Of a stretch of 64,000 nt of DNA, positions 26,336 to 35,779 are shown one piece after another. Below the pieces are notes generated by a model. The model made no database searches. It was not told the DNA's origin and worked only from the letters and a program-made list of their open reading frames with translations. This DNA comes from Jeotgalibacillus aurantiacus (GTDB taxonomy: Bacteria; Bacillota; Bacilli; Bacillales; Jeotgalibacillaceae). Positions within the stretch are counted from its first letter, which is position 1, and each line of letters opens with the position of its first letter. The stretch is taken from NCBI RefSeq assembly GCF_020595125.1, contig NZ_JACNMS010000003.1, forward strand, positions 310,001-374,000. The letters run 5' to 3'. The position numbers and the translations under genes were made by a program.

Positions 26336-27319
26336 TGACCTATGCTCCAACATCGCTAAAGTGTTGCCGGGATATCGATAATAAGTGCCGCCAAATTTTC
26401 TAAAGGCAACTAAATCATTATTAATAAACGCTCGCCTTGCTGTATCCGCCGACTCAATCCTGAGAAAATCCCGGCCCTCCTGATTGGTCAACTGACTTTT
26501 CATAAACGTCAAATACACAAAAAGAGATTCACAAACCGTTTCTGGAGCAGAGAGGTTGCAGTGAATACACCGGAACCGCTTGGCAATCCAGTGCTGAGAC
26601 AGCTTTTCACAAGCAGGACACCAGATGCCTGGGTGTATATCTTCCTTCTGGATTTTAAAGTGGTCTAACGTACTGAAAATTTCTTCTGGAAGGAGAGATT
26701 TTTGGATTTGTTTTATGACCTTTGGAATGTCAGATTTGGGATCAGTATTTTGCTTTAGAAGATCTCTCAATTTCATCTGTAGTCGTTCGCTCCTAATCAC
26801 GTTTTTCGGAAGATTAGAATCATCACCAACAGATTCAAGAAAAACATCGTGGTGAGAAAACACAATTAGTGTGTAAATAGGCAGCGTGACTCCCCATTTT
26901 GAAAAGAGATCCTGCAATCCTTCACGGTGTCGTTCTGCTTGAAGTACAGGATGAAGATAGGCTTTGATGGTGCCGTCAGGATAAATGCGGTACATTTGCT
27001 CGTTGCGGAGGTCCAGCCGGATGTGACCTTTCATGTGTTTAGTCTCAATGATGAGGGCAAAGGACGGGGTAAGCAGAAGGTGATCCATTTGCATTCTAGC
27101 GTTTTCAAATGGAAGTAGGAGGTTTTCTCCGAGGTGAATGTCATCTTGATTTAGGGATTGAATGAGTCTCGTTACTTTTTTCTCGCCAAATTCTCCAGCT
27201 TTCAGGAGTGAAGCTTCTTCGAGAAGCTCGAGTCTGGCTGGATGATGAATTGGAAGATGCCTTGCCAGAATTTCATAGGCGCTGGCGCGAAGGGAGGGGG
27301 TTCGTTTGTGGAAAATCAA
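26279..27319 (-). CDS. NERD-domain protein with zinc-binding segment
   Basis: A 346-residue cytosolic protein. Residues ~40-160 match the NERD (nuclease-related) domain: KAGEFGEKKV, MQMDHLLLTPSFALIIETKH and a later QAERHREGL. The D-x-n-E-x-K arrangement resembles nuclease active sites. Near residue 230, C-P-A-C and later C-I-H-C could bind zinc. The last ~17 codons are read from array B1, so the C-terminus appears to have been built from repeat sequence. The gene is bracketed by inverted arrays B1 and B2. Biological role of NERD proteins is largely unknown. Confidence 0.75.
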   Translation of the reverse strand: MIFHKRTPSLRASAYEILARHLPIHHPARLELLEEASLLKAGEFGEKKVTRLIQSLNQDDIHLGENLLLPFENARMQMDHLLLTPSFALIIETKHMKGHIRLDLRNEQMYRIYPDGTIKAYLHPVLQAERHREGLQDLFSKWGVTLPIYTLIVFSHHDVFLESVGDDSNLPKNVIRSERLQMKLRDLLKQNTDPKSDIPKVIKQIQKSLLPEEIFSTLDHFKIQKEDIHPGIWCPACEKLSQHWIAKRFRCIHCNLSAPETVCESLFVYLTFMKSQLTNQEGRDFLRIESADTARRAFINNDLVAFRKFGGTYYRYPGNTLAMLEHRSNDTELTKNFLTSRIHLPN

Positions 27320-27387
27320 AAAAGATCAGCTCCATTTCTATTTGGTTTACATTATTATACACTTTGAGGATTTTGATATATAGGTCT

Positions 27388-27528
27388 AATGATACTGAAC
27401 TGACAAACTTTTTTAGGAACTCACGAATCAGGCCCGCGAACTCACGAAAGTGTTGTGCAACCTCACAAACTTCACCGCGAACCTCACAAACTCCCCGCCG
27501 AACCTCACAACCCCCATTTTGTCCAACC
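27388..27528. repeat. 21-bp lattice array B2 (core ACCTCAC, inverted copy of B1)
   Basis: CTGAC at 27400 then CTCAC at 27420, 27441, 27462, 27483 and 27504, with steps 20, 21, 21, 21, 21. AATGATACTGAACT at 27388-27401 is the exact inverse of the sequence beside array B1 (near 26320-26335). Including the single 20-bp step next to this flank, the two arrays are mirror images about the NERD gene. It lies between the NERD promoter region and the sucrase gene. Confidence 0.75.
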
Positions 27529-27600
27529 CCTCTTCCTAAAAATCCCCTGCACACCGCAATCGTGCTAAAATACTTTTAATAAATGAAAGCAGGTGACTTG

Positions 27601-29067
27601 ATGAGGGAGCAGATTGAGAAGGCTGAGCAGTCGGTGAGGGAGAAGCAGGCGGAGGAGCAGCGGCATCACTGGTATCCACGGTTTCATGTGGCGCCGCGGG
27701 CTTATTGGATGAATGATCCGAATGGGTTTTCGTTTTTTAAGGGTGAGTATCATTTGTTTTATCAGCATCATCCGTTTTCTCCGGAGTGGGGTCCGATGTA
27801 CTGGGGGCATGTGAAGAGTCGGGATCTGGTGCGTTGGGAGCACCTGCCGATTGCGCTTGCGCCGAGTGAGGATTTTGATAAGGATGGCTGTTTTTCAGGG
27901 AGTGCGATTGAGAAGGATGGCAAGCTGCTGGCGATTTATACGGGGAATGTGTGGACGGGACCGGATCATGATACGGACCTGAAGCAGGTACAGGCTGTGG
28001 CGGAAAGTGAAGACGGCATTTATTTTACGAAATGGGAGGAGCCTGTGATCAGTGAGGCGCCGGATGGTGATGTACACCCGTTTCATTTCCGGGATCCGAA
28101 GGTGTGGCAGCATGAAGATCAGTATTATTGTGTGCTTGGTTCGAGAACGAAGGATCATGTGGGGCAGGTGCTGCTGTATCGCTCGGCAAACCTGAAAGAG
28201 TGGGAATTTGTTGCGGTTTCAGCAAATAAGAAAGAGAATGGCGGTTATATGTGGGAGTGTCCGGATTTCTTCCATTTGGGGGAACATGATGTGCTGGTCA
28301 TGTCTCCACAGGGTGTGAAGCCGGAGGGGGACAGGTTTCATAACCTGCATCAGGCGGTTTACGTTCTCGGGAAGCTGAATTACGAGACAGGTGCATTTGA
28401 CCACGGTGACTTTGAGATGCTGGATGCAGGCTTTGATTTTTATGCGCCGCAAACACTTGAGGATCCTGAAGGCCGCAGAATTCTGATTGGCTGGATGGAC
28501 ATGTGGGAGAGTGAGATGCCGACGCAGAAAATCGGGTTCAGCGGGGCGATGACGATTCCGCGTTTACTTGTGCCGAACGGTAATCGATTGCTCGTTCAGC
28601 CGTTGCCGGAGCTTGCCGAGTTGAGAAAAGAGGCTGTCCTCGTTGAACAGACCACATTTACAGGTAAACAAACGTTTGATTATGTCAGTGGCACGTGTCT
28701 TGAAATGAAGGTGGAGGCGGATGTTGCCTCAACGGATGCTTTACATATTAATATGCGCTGTGGCGAAAGAGAAAAAACTGTTCTGTCATGGACGCGATCT
28801 GATTCAAAGCTGACGCTTGACCGCTCTGAATCTGGTGAAGGAGTAATCGGTGTTCGAACAACAGCTATTGAAACAGTAAATAATCGTTTAAAGCTGCACA
28901 TCTTTTTGGATCAGTCATCAGTTGAAGTGTTTGCTAATGATGGAGAGCGCGTGATGACGGCACGTATTTATCCAAAAGAGGATTCAGACGGTATTGAGTT
29001 TGTGGCAGAAGGAAAAGTGACGCTCCGTATCGAAAAGTGGGATTTGAGTCCTGCGTTTACTTTTTAA
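27601..29067 (+). CDS. sacA: GH32 sucrose-6-phosphate hydrolase / invertase
   Basis: A 488-residue glycoside hydrolase family 32 enzyme without a signal peptide, so intracellular. It has the nucleophile block WMNDPNGF near residues 30-37, FRDPKVW mid-protein, and the acid/base block WECPDFF near 218-224. It cleaves sucrose or sucrose-6-phosphate into glucose (or its phosphate) and fructose. The start at 27601 follows AGGTGACTTG; an ATG 18 bp upstream lies before the ribosome binding site. No sucrose PTS, permease or regulator is adjacent, unlike the usual sac/scr loci, so the uptake route must lie elsewhere. Confidence 0.88.
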   Translation: MREQIEKAEQSVREKQAEEQRHHWYPRFHVAPRAYWMNDPNGFSFFKGEYHLFYQHHPFSPEWGPMYWGHVKSRDLVRWEHLPIALAPSEDFDKDGCFSGSAIEKDGKLLAIYTGNVWTGPDHDTDLKQVQAVAESEDGIYFTKWEEPVISEAPDGDVHPFHFRDPKVWQHEDQYYCVLGSRTKDHVGQVLLYRSANLKEWEFVAVSANKKENGGYMWECPDFFHLGEHDVLVMSPQGVKPEGDRFHNLHQAVYVLGKLNYETGAFDHGDFEMLDAGFDFYAPQTLEDPEGRRILIGWMDMWESEMPTQKIGFSGAMTIPRLLVPNGNRLLVQPLPELAELRKEAVLVEQTTFTGKQTFDYVSGTCLEMKVEADVASTDALHINMRCGEREKTVLSWTRSDSKLTLDRSESGEGVIGVRTTAIETVNNRLKLHIFLDQSSVEVFANDGERVMTARIYPKEDSDGIEFVAEGKVTLRIEKWDLSPAFTF

Positions 29068-29084
29068 GTGAGAGGAGTAGAAAA

Positions 29085-29696
29085 ATGCTTTCAATTGATC
29101 CATTAAAGCAGTCAGAGCGTGATAATTATAAATTATTAACGGGTGGTATTATCCCGCGGCCGATTGCGTTTGTAACGACTATGTCTGAAACAGGCGTGAT
29201 CAATGCAGCGCCATTCAGTTATTTCAACATCGTCACTGCGGATCCGCCGATGGTTTCGGTTTCAGTGCAGCGAAAAGCAGGCGTTCGCAAGGATACTGCG
29301 CTTCATGCAGCTGCGAAAAATGAGTTTGTTGTTCATATTGTAGATGATGAAAATGTAGAAAAAGTGAATCTGACAGCAGCTAATCTGCCAGTTGATGAAA
29401 GTGAAGTGGAGCTGGCAGGACTGACAACGATTCAAAGTGAGGTCATCAGCGTTCCAGGGTTAAAAGAAGCAAAAATCCGGATGGAATGCGAATTGGAACA
29501 GATTGTTGAGCTTGGCGGAAAAGAAGGGACCCCATCAGCAGACCTGTTGATCGGCAGAATTGTCCGCTTTCACATTGCGGAAGAGCTTTATCATCAGGGT
29601 AGAATTGATGCAGAAAAGCTTGGCGCAGTAAGCCGGCTGGCTGGAAGTAACTACGCAAAGTTAGGGGAAATGTTTTCGCTGGACCGCCCGAAATAA
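29085..29696 (+). CDS. Flavin reductase-like domain protein
   Basis: A 203-residue FMN-binding split-barrel protein of the flavin reductase (DIM6/NTAB) family. The motif GGIIPRPIAFVTTM, followed by NAAPFSYFNIVTADPPMVSVSV, is the FMN-contact region. Such proteins supply reduced flavin or act as FMN-dependent oxidoreductases. The start at 29085 follows AGAGGAGTAG, 18 bp after the sucrase stop, so the two may be co-transcribed. A terminator follows. Partner enzyme unknown. Confidence 0.85.
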   Translation: MLSIDPLKQSERDNYKLLTGGIIPRPIAFVTTMSETGVINAAPFSYFNIVTADPPMVSVSVQRKAGVRKDTALHAAAKNEFVVHIVDDENVEKVNLTAANLPVDESEVELAGLTTIQSEVISVPGLKEAKIRMECELEQIVELGGKEGTPSADLLIGRIVRFHIAEELYHQGRIDAEKLGAVSRLAGSNYAKLGEMFSLDRPK

Positions 29697-29745
29697 AGGA
29701 AGTCTGGTGAATTTGGTCAATGCTGCTTGGCACCGAATATATAAG

Positions 29746-29780
29746 AAAGCCTGATTCGAAAATTGGATCGGGCTTTTTTT
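29746..29780 (+). terminator. Terminator after the flavin reductase gene
   Basis: AAGCCTGAT and GATCGGGCTT pair (with a wobble) and are followed by seven T residues. Confidence 0.8.
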
Positions 29781-29791
29781 GGTATTTAAAA

Positions 29792-29828
29792 GTAAAATGA
29801 ACTTTACATTTTGTAAAGTTCATTTTAC
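29792..29828 (+). promoter_or_regulatory. 16-bp-arm palindrome upstream of XRE module 2
   Basis: GTAAAATGAACTTTAC and GTAAAGTTCATTTTAC are perfect inverted arms around ATTTT. The palindrome contains TTTACATTTTGTAAA, the same core as in the operator region of XRE module 1. It lies about 30 bp before the XRE gene and is the probable autoregulatory operator. Confidence 0.65.
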
Positions 29829-29859
29829 AATATGGATATAAATGACTGGAGGAGATTGG

Positions 29860-30069
29860 ATGGCAATCCGGAATCGGGTAAAGGAGCTGCGGGCACGGGA
29901 CGGTTTAACCCAGGGAGATCTGGCTGAGCGGATTGGTGTAACGAGGCAGACGATTGTTTCGCTGGAGAAGGGAAGCTACACACCGTCATTGCTGTTGGCC
30001 CTTAATTTAGCGGAAGTGTTCAAAGAGTCTGTGGAATCGATTTTCTTTAAGGAGGAGATGGGGGAATGA
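29860..30069 (+). CDS. XRE-family transcriptional regulator (paralogue of 1250-1459)
   Basis: A 69-residue helix-turn-helix protein with TQGDLAERIGVTRQTIVSLE near residues 16-35. It is clearly paralogous to the XRE protein at 1250. The start at 29860 follows TGGAGGAG; an ATG six codons earlier precedes the ribosome binding site. It overlaps the next membrane protein gene by 4 bp. The palindrome upstream suggests autoregulation. Signal unknown. Confidence 0.85.
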   Translation: MAIRNRVKELRARDGLTQGDLAERIGVTRQTIVSLEKGSYTPSLLLALNLAEVFKESVESIFFKEEMGE

Positions 30070-30653
30070 AGAAGGTTGTGATTGAAACAACGGTGAGTCT
30101 TGTCTTTTATGTGCTGCTGGCAATTGCGCTGGCTACCACCGTGAATGGATTCTATGAAATGCAGCAGCTTTACGCGCAAATGGAAGAAGTCACTTTTGAA
30201 GAAGGAGAGACCTATCTTTTAGGAAACGAATTTGTGATTGATATCCTGAGGCTGGAAACAACATTTACGGTTTATGGAGGTACGGAGTCAGAACCTGAAA
30301 ATGTTTTGTACACTTTCAGCATGCTGCCGTGGGGCATTCTCATTCTATTCAGTATCCCCTGGATGATTTATTCATACAAAACGCGTAACCGGGCTTTGGG
30401 GTTCAGTATGTTTGCATCAAGTATGACTGAATTTGCTGATTCGGACGAAAGGGAGACACTGATCACAAATGCTGCAACAAGAAAAGCATACCAGTCATGT
30501 GGTTATTCTGCACCGATCCTTGCTACTGTGCTTGTGGTTTATCCTTTGTTTTATGATTATATCCCTGCGCTGCCTGTATTTCTGATTCTTGGCGTACTTG
30601 CGATCGCAACCTCTGTTTACGGAATCGTATGGGTGAGGGAATATCGAAAGTAA
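30066..30653 (+). CDS. Membrane protein coupled to XRE regulator (DUF2178/DUF3796-like)
   Basis: A 195-residue protein with four hydrophobic segments (near residues 6-26, 86-105, 145-165 and 168-188) and an extracytoplasmic loop of about 55 residues between the first two. DSDERETLITNAATRKAY (residues ~119-136) resembles the DERE-type cytoplasmic block of DUF2178/DUF3796 proteins. The ATGA overlap with the XRE gene implies they work together, as in the module at 1250. Function unknown. Confidence 0.7.
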   Translation: MKKVVIETTVSLVFYVLLAIALATTVNGFYEMQQLYAQMEEVTFEEGETYLLGNEFVIDILRLETTFTVYGGTESEPENVLYTFSMLPWGILILFSIPWMIYSYKTRNRALGFSMFASSMTEFADSDERETLITNAATRKAYQSCGYSAPILATVLVVYPLFYDYIPALPVFLILGVLAIATSVYGIVWVREYRK

Positions 30654-30718
30654 AAGGATGAATCCGGAGAATCAGCCTAATTAAAAAAGAACCCAGAAAC
30701 TCTATGGAGGAAACCATA

Positions 30719-31174
30719 ATGAAATTAGAAAGAATAACAAATCAGTCAAAGGATTTTGAAGCCGCTCTGGACCTGTTTTGGGGAACATGGGGTTCGGAAG
30801 ATAACCGGACGTTTTACGGAGATTGTATGAGAAATGCTTCTGGTGATGATGTTCCTCGTTTTTATGTTATGAAGGATGATGAAAAATTGATCGGTATGGT
30901 TGCGCTTCTTCGTAACGAGCTTGTTAGCAGGCAGGATCTGACGCCGTGGCTTGCCTGCCTGGTTGTGGATCCGGATTATCGTGGACAGGGGATCGGATTT
31001 AAGATGATGGAGGAAATGTGCAGAGAGGCTGCTTCCCTTGGATATGAATATGTCCATTTAAGCACGGATCTGGAAGGCTATTATGAAAAGGCAGGGTGGA
31101 CTTATTTTGAAGAGTGTTATGGACTTGGCGGTGGCAAAACAAAAGTATACCGCAGTCCGCGCCTGAATGGATGA
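30719..31174 (+). CDS. GNAT-family N-acetyltransferase
   Basis: A 151-residue acetyl-CoA-dependent acyltransferase. The pattern WLACLVVDPDYRGQGIGFKMMEEMCREA contains the GNAT motif A (R/Q-x-x-G-x-G: RGQGIG). The start at 30719 follows TGGAGGAAACC rather than the ATG inside that site. Acceptor substrate unknown. It is followed by a terminator. Confidence 0.85.
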   Translation: MKLERITNQSKDFEAALDLFWGTWGSEDNRTFYGDCMRNASGDDVPRFYVMKDDEKLIGMVALLRNELVSRQDLTPWLACLVVDPDYRGQGIGFKMMEEMCREAASLGYEYVHLSTDLEGYYEKAGWTYFEECYGLGGGKTKVYRSPRLNG

Positions 31175-31206
31175 TGTGAAAAAGCATGTAACGATAATCG
31201 AGGCAT

Positions 31207-31252
31207 AAAAAGGGAAGAGGAAACGCTATTGCGATTTTCTATTCCCTTTTTA
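31207..31252 (+). terminator. Terminator after the acetyltransferase gene
   Basis: AAAAGGGAA and TTCCCTTTT form the outer stem with a T-rich end. The ~210 bp that follow, up to the ATP-grasp gene, are A/T-rich; a TTGACT/TTGACA stretch near 31354 may belong to its promoter. Confidence 0.65.
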
Positions 31253-31467
31253 ATATGGTATTAAAGACATATTTACGTGCGGAATCTCAATTTTCGTTGT
31301 GCTAAATAAATAAAAACATATATTTAATTAAATAGGAAAATTAGTACAAATGTCTTGACTTTGACATGGTTTTTACGATAAATTAATAAATCGTTACCAA
31401 AAAATTCTTCTATTTTGTTTCTTTTATACTCTTTGTGGTATATAGTTCCTAAGGAGGTGGAGACAGC

Positions 31468-32595
31468 ATGATCATTTTGGATAAACAAATTATTTCTCCC
31501 ATACTGATTCAATCTACAATTGAAAACGAAGTCCCTATTTTTTATAACGGTGATAAGCGTGAATTGCATCTGCCTTTGCAAACCAAGCTTTTAACTAATT
31601 CAGAATCTTGTCTTGCATGGCTTGAAACAATGAACTTTGACCATCCACATATCGCCGCTTCGCGGATTGTGAAGAATAAAGCGACCTTTAGGAGTCTCAT
31701 CACACCGTTAACAAAGGATTATTTCTTTCAATTGGTCAAGCTGAATGAGCTGTCAGAGATTAATGCAGCGGACCTCCCTTTTCCGGTGGTGATTAAGCCG
31801 AATAAAGGATATTCCAGTGTTGGTGTATATATTGTGCACGAGCGACAGGACTGGGAGAAAACGATTCAGTCATTACACAAGGAGCTTCTTGTGACACGTG
31901 GCGTGTACCATGATTCATTGGTTAATAGTGAAGAGATTATTATTGAGCAGTATATTGATGGGCAGGAGTATGCCATTGACTGTTATATCAATCATGATGG
32001 AAAACCAGTGATCTTGAACATTTTGAAAAGAATGTTTATCAATAAAGAAGACACATCTGATCGGATTTACTATACATCCAGTGCCATTTTAAAAGAGGTG
32101 AAGGATGAGATTTTGAAATTTTTATATGAGTTGAATGAAGTTTTTCAGGTGAGGGATTATCCCTTTCATCTTGAGGTAAGAATATCTGAAAATGGCATTA
32201 TACCAATTGAATTAAATCCGCTTCGCTTTGCAGGTGCAGGGACAACGGATATCAGTCATTATGCTTTTGATATCAGAGGGGATGAATCTTACTTTCTCGA
32301 CTATGAGCCCGATTGGGACATGATTGTGAATAGGGATGACTCTTTTATATACAGCTTCTTTTGTGCAGAGATTCCTGAGGACATGCGCAGAGAGAATGTG
32401 AAAACGATTGATCACGAAAAATTAAAGAATGAATTTCATCATTTGATCGAATACAGAGAAATCAAGTCATCCAGCGATCGATTGTTTGCCATCATCTTTT
32501 TCAAAGTGAAATCGTCTGATCAACTGACACGGTTGCTGAATCTGGATTTAACACGCTATATCGACGTACATCCACTAAAGGAGGAGATCAAATGA
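31468..32595 (+). CDS. ATP-grasp domain protein coupled to a chemoreceptor
   Basis: A 375-residue cytosolic protein with an ATP-grasp fold. The small-domain lysine lies in [19 protein letters not shown] (residues ~107-125), followed by the [19 protein letters not shown] block, and [22 protein letters not shown] with the metal-binding E-x-N. Such proteins ligate a carboxylate to an amine or thiol using ATP. The ribosome binding site is AAGGAGGTG. It overlaps the chemoreceptor gene by 4 bp, so the product or substrate may be what the receptor senses. That link is inference; no specific ligase class was recognised. Confidence 0.8.
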   Translation: MIILDKQIISPILIQSTIENEVPIFYNGDKRELHLPLQTKLLTNSESCLAWLETMNFDHPHIAASRIVKNKATFRSLITPLTKDYFFQLVKLNELSEINAADLPFPVVIKPNKGYSSVGVYIVHERQDWEKTIQSLHKELLVTRGVYHDSLVNSEEIIIEQYIDGQEYAIDCYINHDGKPVILNILKRMFINKEDTSDRIYYTSSAILKEVKDEILKFLYELNEVFQVRDYPFHLEVRISENGIIPIELNPLRFAGAGTTDISHYAFDIRGDESYFLDYEPDWDMIVNRDDSFIYSFFCAEIPEDMRRENVKTIDHEKLKNEFHHLIEYREIKSSSDRLFAIIFFKVKSSDQLTRLLNLDLTRYIDVHPLKEEIK

Positions 32596-34295
32596 AAACA
32601 GGAAAACTGAATCCTAGGAAGTCATTAAGATCACAGTTGTTTTTATTCTTTGTTATTCCATTTGTTTTAATGGGTATTTTGGTATTTGGATTTGTTCAAT
32701 ATTTAACAGGTTATATTATTGAAGATCATGTATTACCGCAATTTGAGCAGCTTCTGCAAATTAACGGAGAAGAGCTTGCTACGACCATTGATGAATCACT
32801 GGTAACAGGAACTGTAAACGGTGATGCTTCGGCTGCACAAGGACTTGTTCAGTTTCTGGATGAGTTCATGGAGGGCAAGGAAGGCATGGAATATGCTTAT
32901 GTTTTGAGCAGAGTGAACGGCACGGACTCTATTGTTGGACTGAATGGGATGGAAGAGACATTGGTTGAATCTCCATTTACTGCTGATCAGGCGGCTGCAC
33001 TTGATGAAGGGCGGACAGTGTCTACTGAAATTTATGTTGATCAGTGGGGTAGCCATAAATCTTACTTCATTCCGCTTGAAAATACTGATGCGATTATCGG
33101 AGTTGATATGAGCACGCAGTTTATCGCTGATCTTCAGCAACAGATCTTGACGTTTCTGATCGTGTTCCTCGCGATTGCTGTTGTAACAGGTTCTGTGCTC
33201 GCTTATACGTTTGGCCGCAGATTGATTAAACCAATTGATGTGCTCGTCGGCTCAGTGAATAAAATTGCAAAAGGAGATCTGACAGAGAAGGTTTCCCTGA
33301 ATCGAAAAGACGAGCTTGGACATCTTGCCCGTAACTTTGAAGAAATGCGTTTGAGTTTGATCGAAATCATTAAAAACGTTAAGTCAAATTCAAGTCAGGT
33401 AAATGACACGAGTCTTTATCTGGTCAAAGCATTTGATGAATTAGGTGAAGCATCTTCTCAGATTGCAGTTGGAACCGGTGAAGAAGCGAAGGCGTCTGAA
33501 AGCAGATCGACGCACATTGAAACGATCGCTCAAGGATTTACAGCCATGACCTCGAAAATTCAAAATGTCAACGACCAGACAAAGCAGATTGAACAGCTGA
33601 CAAAAAATACAGGTGAAGTTGCTGAAAAAGGATCGGTTCAAATTCGTGAAATTTCAGATCAGATTACACGTATCCATAAAAACGGAGATGTCAGTCATGA
33701 GCGGATTTCCCTTTTAGGTAAGAAAATCGATCATATTAATGATGATATTAAGCTCATCAAAGCAGTAGCTGATCAGACAAATCTGCTCTCACTTAATGCT
33801 TCCATTGAGGCAGCAAGAGCTGGCGATGCAGGTAAAGGATTCTCCGTTGTAGCCCAGGAGGTTCAAAAGCTTTCTAGTCAGACGGAAAACACAGTTACAA
33901 CGATCACTTCAACATTAAAAGAAATCACCGATCAGTGTGAATTGATGATGCAATCCAACAAGCAGGACCTTGCTGAAATTGAAAATGGTGTAGCCATGAT
34001 CCGTGACAGCGGGGCGTTATTCAATCAGATTTTTGAATACGTCAATGCATTGTCGGAGCAGGTCGATCAAATCGTCGATAACATTGAAGATGTAACGAAT
34101 ACATCCAATCAGTCGGTTGAGTCGATTCATGAAGTGGCTGCTATTTCTGAAGAAGGCGTGGCAACCGTACAGCAGATTTCAGCATCTTCTCAGCAGCAAT
34201 ACGCTACGATCAACATTCTGAAAGACAAGAATATGGAGCTTCAGGAGATGGCAGATTCATTGAATCAGCTAGTTGACCGATTCGCGGTAAACTAA
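32592..34295 (+). CDS. Methyl-accepting chemotaxis protein
   Basis: A 567-residue receptor: membrane segment near residues 16-38, an extracytoplasmic sensor domain of ~135 residues, a second membrane segment near 180-205, HAMP, then a long helical signalling domain. The hairpin tip has [32 protein letters not shown], close to the canonical E-A-A-R-A-G-E pattern. It belongs to the CheA/CheW-dependent class. Co-translation with an ATP-grasp enzyme is unusual. A strong terminator follows the gene. Ligand unknown. Confidence 0.9.
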   Translation: MKTGKLNPRKSLRSQLFLFFVIPFVLMGILVFGFVQYLTGYIIEDHVLPQFEQLLQINGEELATTIDESLVTGTVNGDASAAQGLVQFLDEFMEGKEGMEYAYVLSRVNGTDSIVGLNGMEETLVESPFTADQAAALDEGRTVSTEIYVDQWGSHKSYFIPLENTDAIIGVDMSTQFIADLQQQILTFLIVFLAIAVVTGSVLAYTFGRRLIKPIDVLVGSVNKIAKGDLTEKVSLNRKDELGHLARNFEEMRLSLIEIIKNVKSNSSQVNDTSLYLVKAFDELGEASSQIAVGTGEEAKASESRSTHIETIAQGFTAMTSKIQNVNDQTKQIEQLTKNTGEVAEKGSVQIREISDQITRIHKNGDVSHERISLLGKKIDHINDDIKLIKAVADQTNLLSLNASIEAARAGDAGKGFSVVAQEVQKLSSQTENTVTTITSTLKEITDQCELMMQSNKQDLAEIENGVAMIRDSGALFNQIFEYVNALSEQVDQIVDNIEDVTNTSNQSVESIHEVAAISEEGVATVQQISASSQQQYATINILKDKNMELQEMADSLNQLVDRFAVN

Positions 34296-34324
34296 ACGTT
34301 TATATAAAATGCATGTAATCACCG

Positions 34325-34353
34325 AAAAACCCTTCTCATGTGAAGGGTTTTTT
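34325..34353 (+). terminator. Terminator of the ATP-grasp/chemoreceptor operon
   Basis: AAAAACCCTTC and GAAGGGTTTTT form a perfect 11-bp stem with T run. Confidence 0.85.
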
Positions 34354-34407
34354 CTCATTTACGGAGAAATGATAGACAAAGGATAGAATGAAGGGATGGG
34401 TTGATAC

Positions 34408-35376
34408 ATGGTACAAATTAAACATTCTCTCATTTCGGAAGAGGCGGTAAAAGGTTTTGCTCATGCTTACGATCTGGGGGGCATAACGGATTGTCGTTTT
34501 CTGGCCAGAGGCTTGAATGACACGTATGTGATTCATACAAAAGATGATCAGTATATATACCGGATCTATCGACATGGCTGGCGTGATGATGATGCGATTC
34601 TTTATGAATTGGATGCTATTTTATATGCAGCAAAAGAAGGGATTAAATCATCTGTTCCGGTAAAACGGAAAGATGGAGAGTTTCTGACGCCGATTGAGGC
34701 ACCTGAAGGAAGACGTTATGGCGTCATGTTTACGTATTCTAAAGGTGATCGGCCCGAGATTACTGAAGAGAACAGCGGCAGAATTGGCCGTGCACTTGCG
34801 AATCTGCATCATGCGACGGATAAATTCAAAACGAAACATCCAAGAGGTTATGAATTAAATACAGCTCACTTAGTTAAGGTACCCGCATCGATTATCATGA
34901 AGCAGCTTGGGGATAAAATGTCAGAGGAACAGGAAACACTGCTGTATGAAGTAGTCAGTAAAGTAAAGGATAAAGCTGAGAATCCGGGGTTGTCCTACGG
35001 ATTTTGCCACGGTGATTTTCATAATTTTAATTTCCATTTATATGATGGAGAACTGGAAGCCTTTGATTATGATTGCTGTGGACTTGGTTTCAGGGCTTAT
35101 GATCTGGCTGTTTTCTGGTGGAACCTGAAGAATAATTATCCTCAGCAGGAGAAAACATGCTGGCGATCTTTTCTGCATGGATATGAAAGCATCCGTCCCT
35201 TAAAAGATGAGGATAAGGAGGCACTTCCTTATTTTGTGGCTGCACGGAGAATCTGGTTTTTAGGGATTTTGGCAGCAAATGAAGATGTGTGGGGACGTGC
35301 GTGGATGAATAACCAGAACCTGAATCACTTTTTTGGACAGCTGGCGTCGGATGTGAAGGGGTTTGGAGGGAAGTAG
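34408..35376 (+). CDS. APH-family phosphotransferase (second copy in window)
   Basis: A 322-residue kinase-fold protein of the APH/choline kinase superfamily, related to the product at 80-1105. The catalytic loop FCHGDFHNFNFH is near residues 197-208 and the metal-binding AFDYDCCG near 217-224. Homoserine kinase type II or CotS-like activity is possible; the acceptor is not readable. The start is an ATG after AAGGGATGGGTTGAT. It is followed directly by the stem-loop repeat element at 35394. Confidence 0.82.
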   Translation: MVQIKHSLISEEAVKGFAHAYDLGGITDCRFLARGLNDTYVIHTKDDQYIYRIYRHGWRDDDAILYELDAILYAAKEGIKSSVPVKRKDGEFLTPIEAPEGRRYGVMFTYSKGDRPEITEENSGRIGRALANLHHATDKFKTKHPRGYELNTAHLVKVPASIIMKQLGDKMSEEQETLLYEVVSKVKDKAENPGLSYGFCHGDFHNFNFHLYDGELEAFDYDCCGLGFRAYDLAVFWWNLKNNYPQQEKTCWRSFLHGYESIRPLKDEDKEALPYFVAARRIWFLGILAANEDVWGRAWMNNQNLNHFFGQLASDVKGFGGK

Positions 35377-35393
35377 ATTGTGTTGAAAAAAAC

Positions 35394-35779
35394 GGGCTGG
35401 GGGCATCCTTTCCGTTGTCCAGCTTCGGCGACTAGCCCCTCGAGGTCATAAGTCAAAGCTGAACCAGGGCAAAGGTCAGCCCTCTTTTCATCTTCGCCTT
35501 ATGCTTGTCGGGGCTGGACGAGTCGACTCCGCTTTTCCTGATGTCTAGCTCCGGCGTGCAGGGACTAGCAAACTTCCCGTCCCCTCGTCCGATAAGTCAA
35601 CATCAGCTCACTGCGTTCGCTGTGTTTCCTTTATCTCCGTCGGGGCCAGTCCAGTTTGTACGTCCCTAAACGCCCGCCTCCGCTTTTCTGTGGCCGCGCG
35701 GTGAGCCAACTTGCGCTTCGCGCTACGTTGTCTCACCTGTCGCTCCTCTGCCGTAGGAGTCTACGGATGCCCCCAGCCC
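35394..35779. repeat. Stem-loop repeat element copy 1 with perfect 15-bp terminal inverted repeats
   Basis: GGGCTGGGGGCATCC (35394-35408) and GGATGCCCCCAGCCC (35765-35779) bound a 386-bp GC-rich element with no credible gene. The right half (GTGGCCGCGCGGTGAGCC ... CTCACCTGTC ... AGGAGTCTACGG) matches copies 2 and 3. The left part, including TAGCCCCTCGAGGTCATAAG, matches copy 4 in reverse. It looks like a composite of the intergenic repeats common in Bacillaceae genomes. The tail 35780-35893, ending in a TGCTTTCGCAGG hairpin, also recurs after copy 2. Confidence 0.8.

Noticed and set aside
35394-35779. Insertion sequence
   Set aside because: Terminal inverted repeats are present, but the interior has no transposase frame and arm sequences differ between copies, unlike IS ends.
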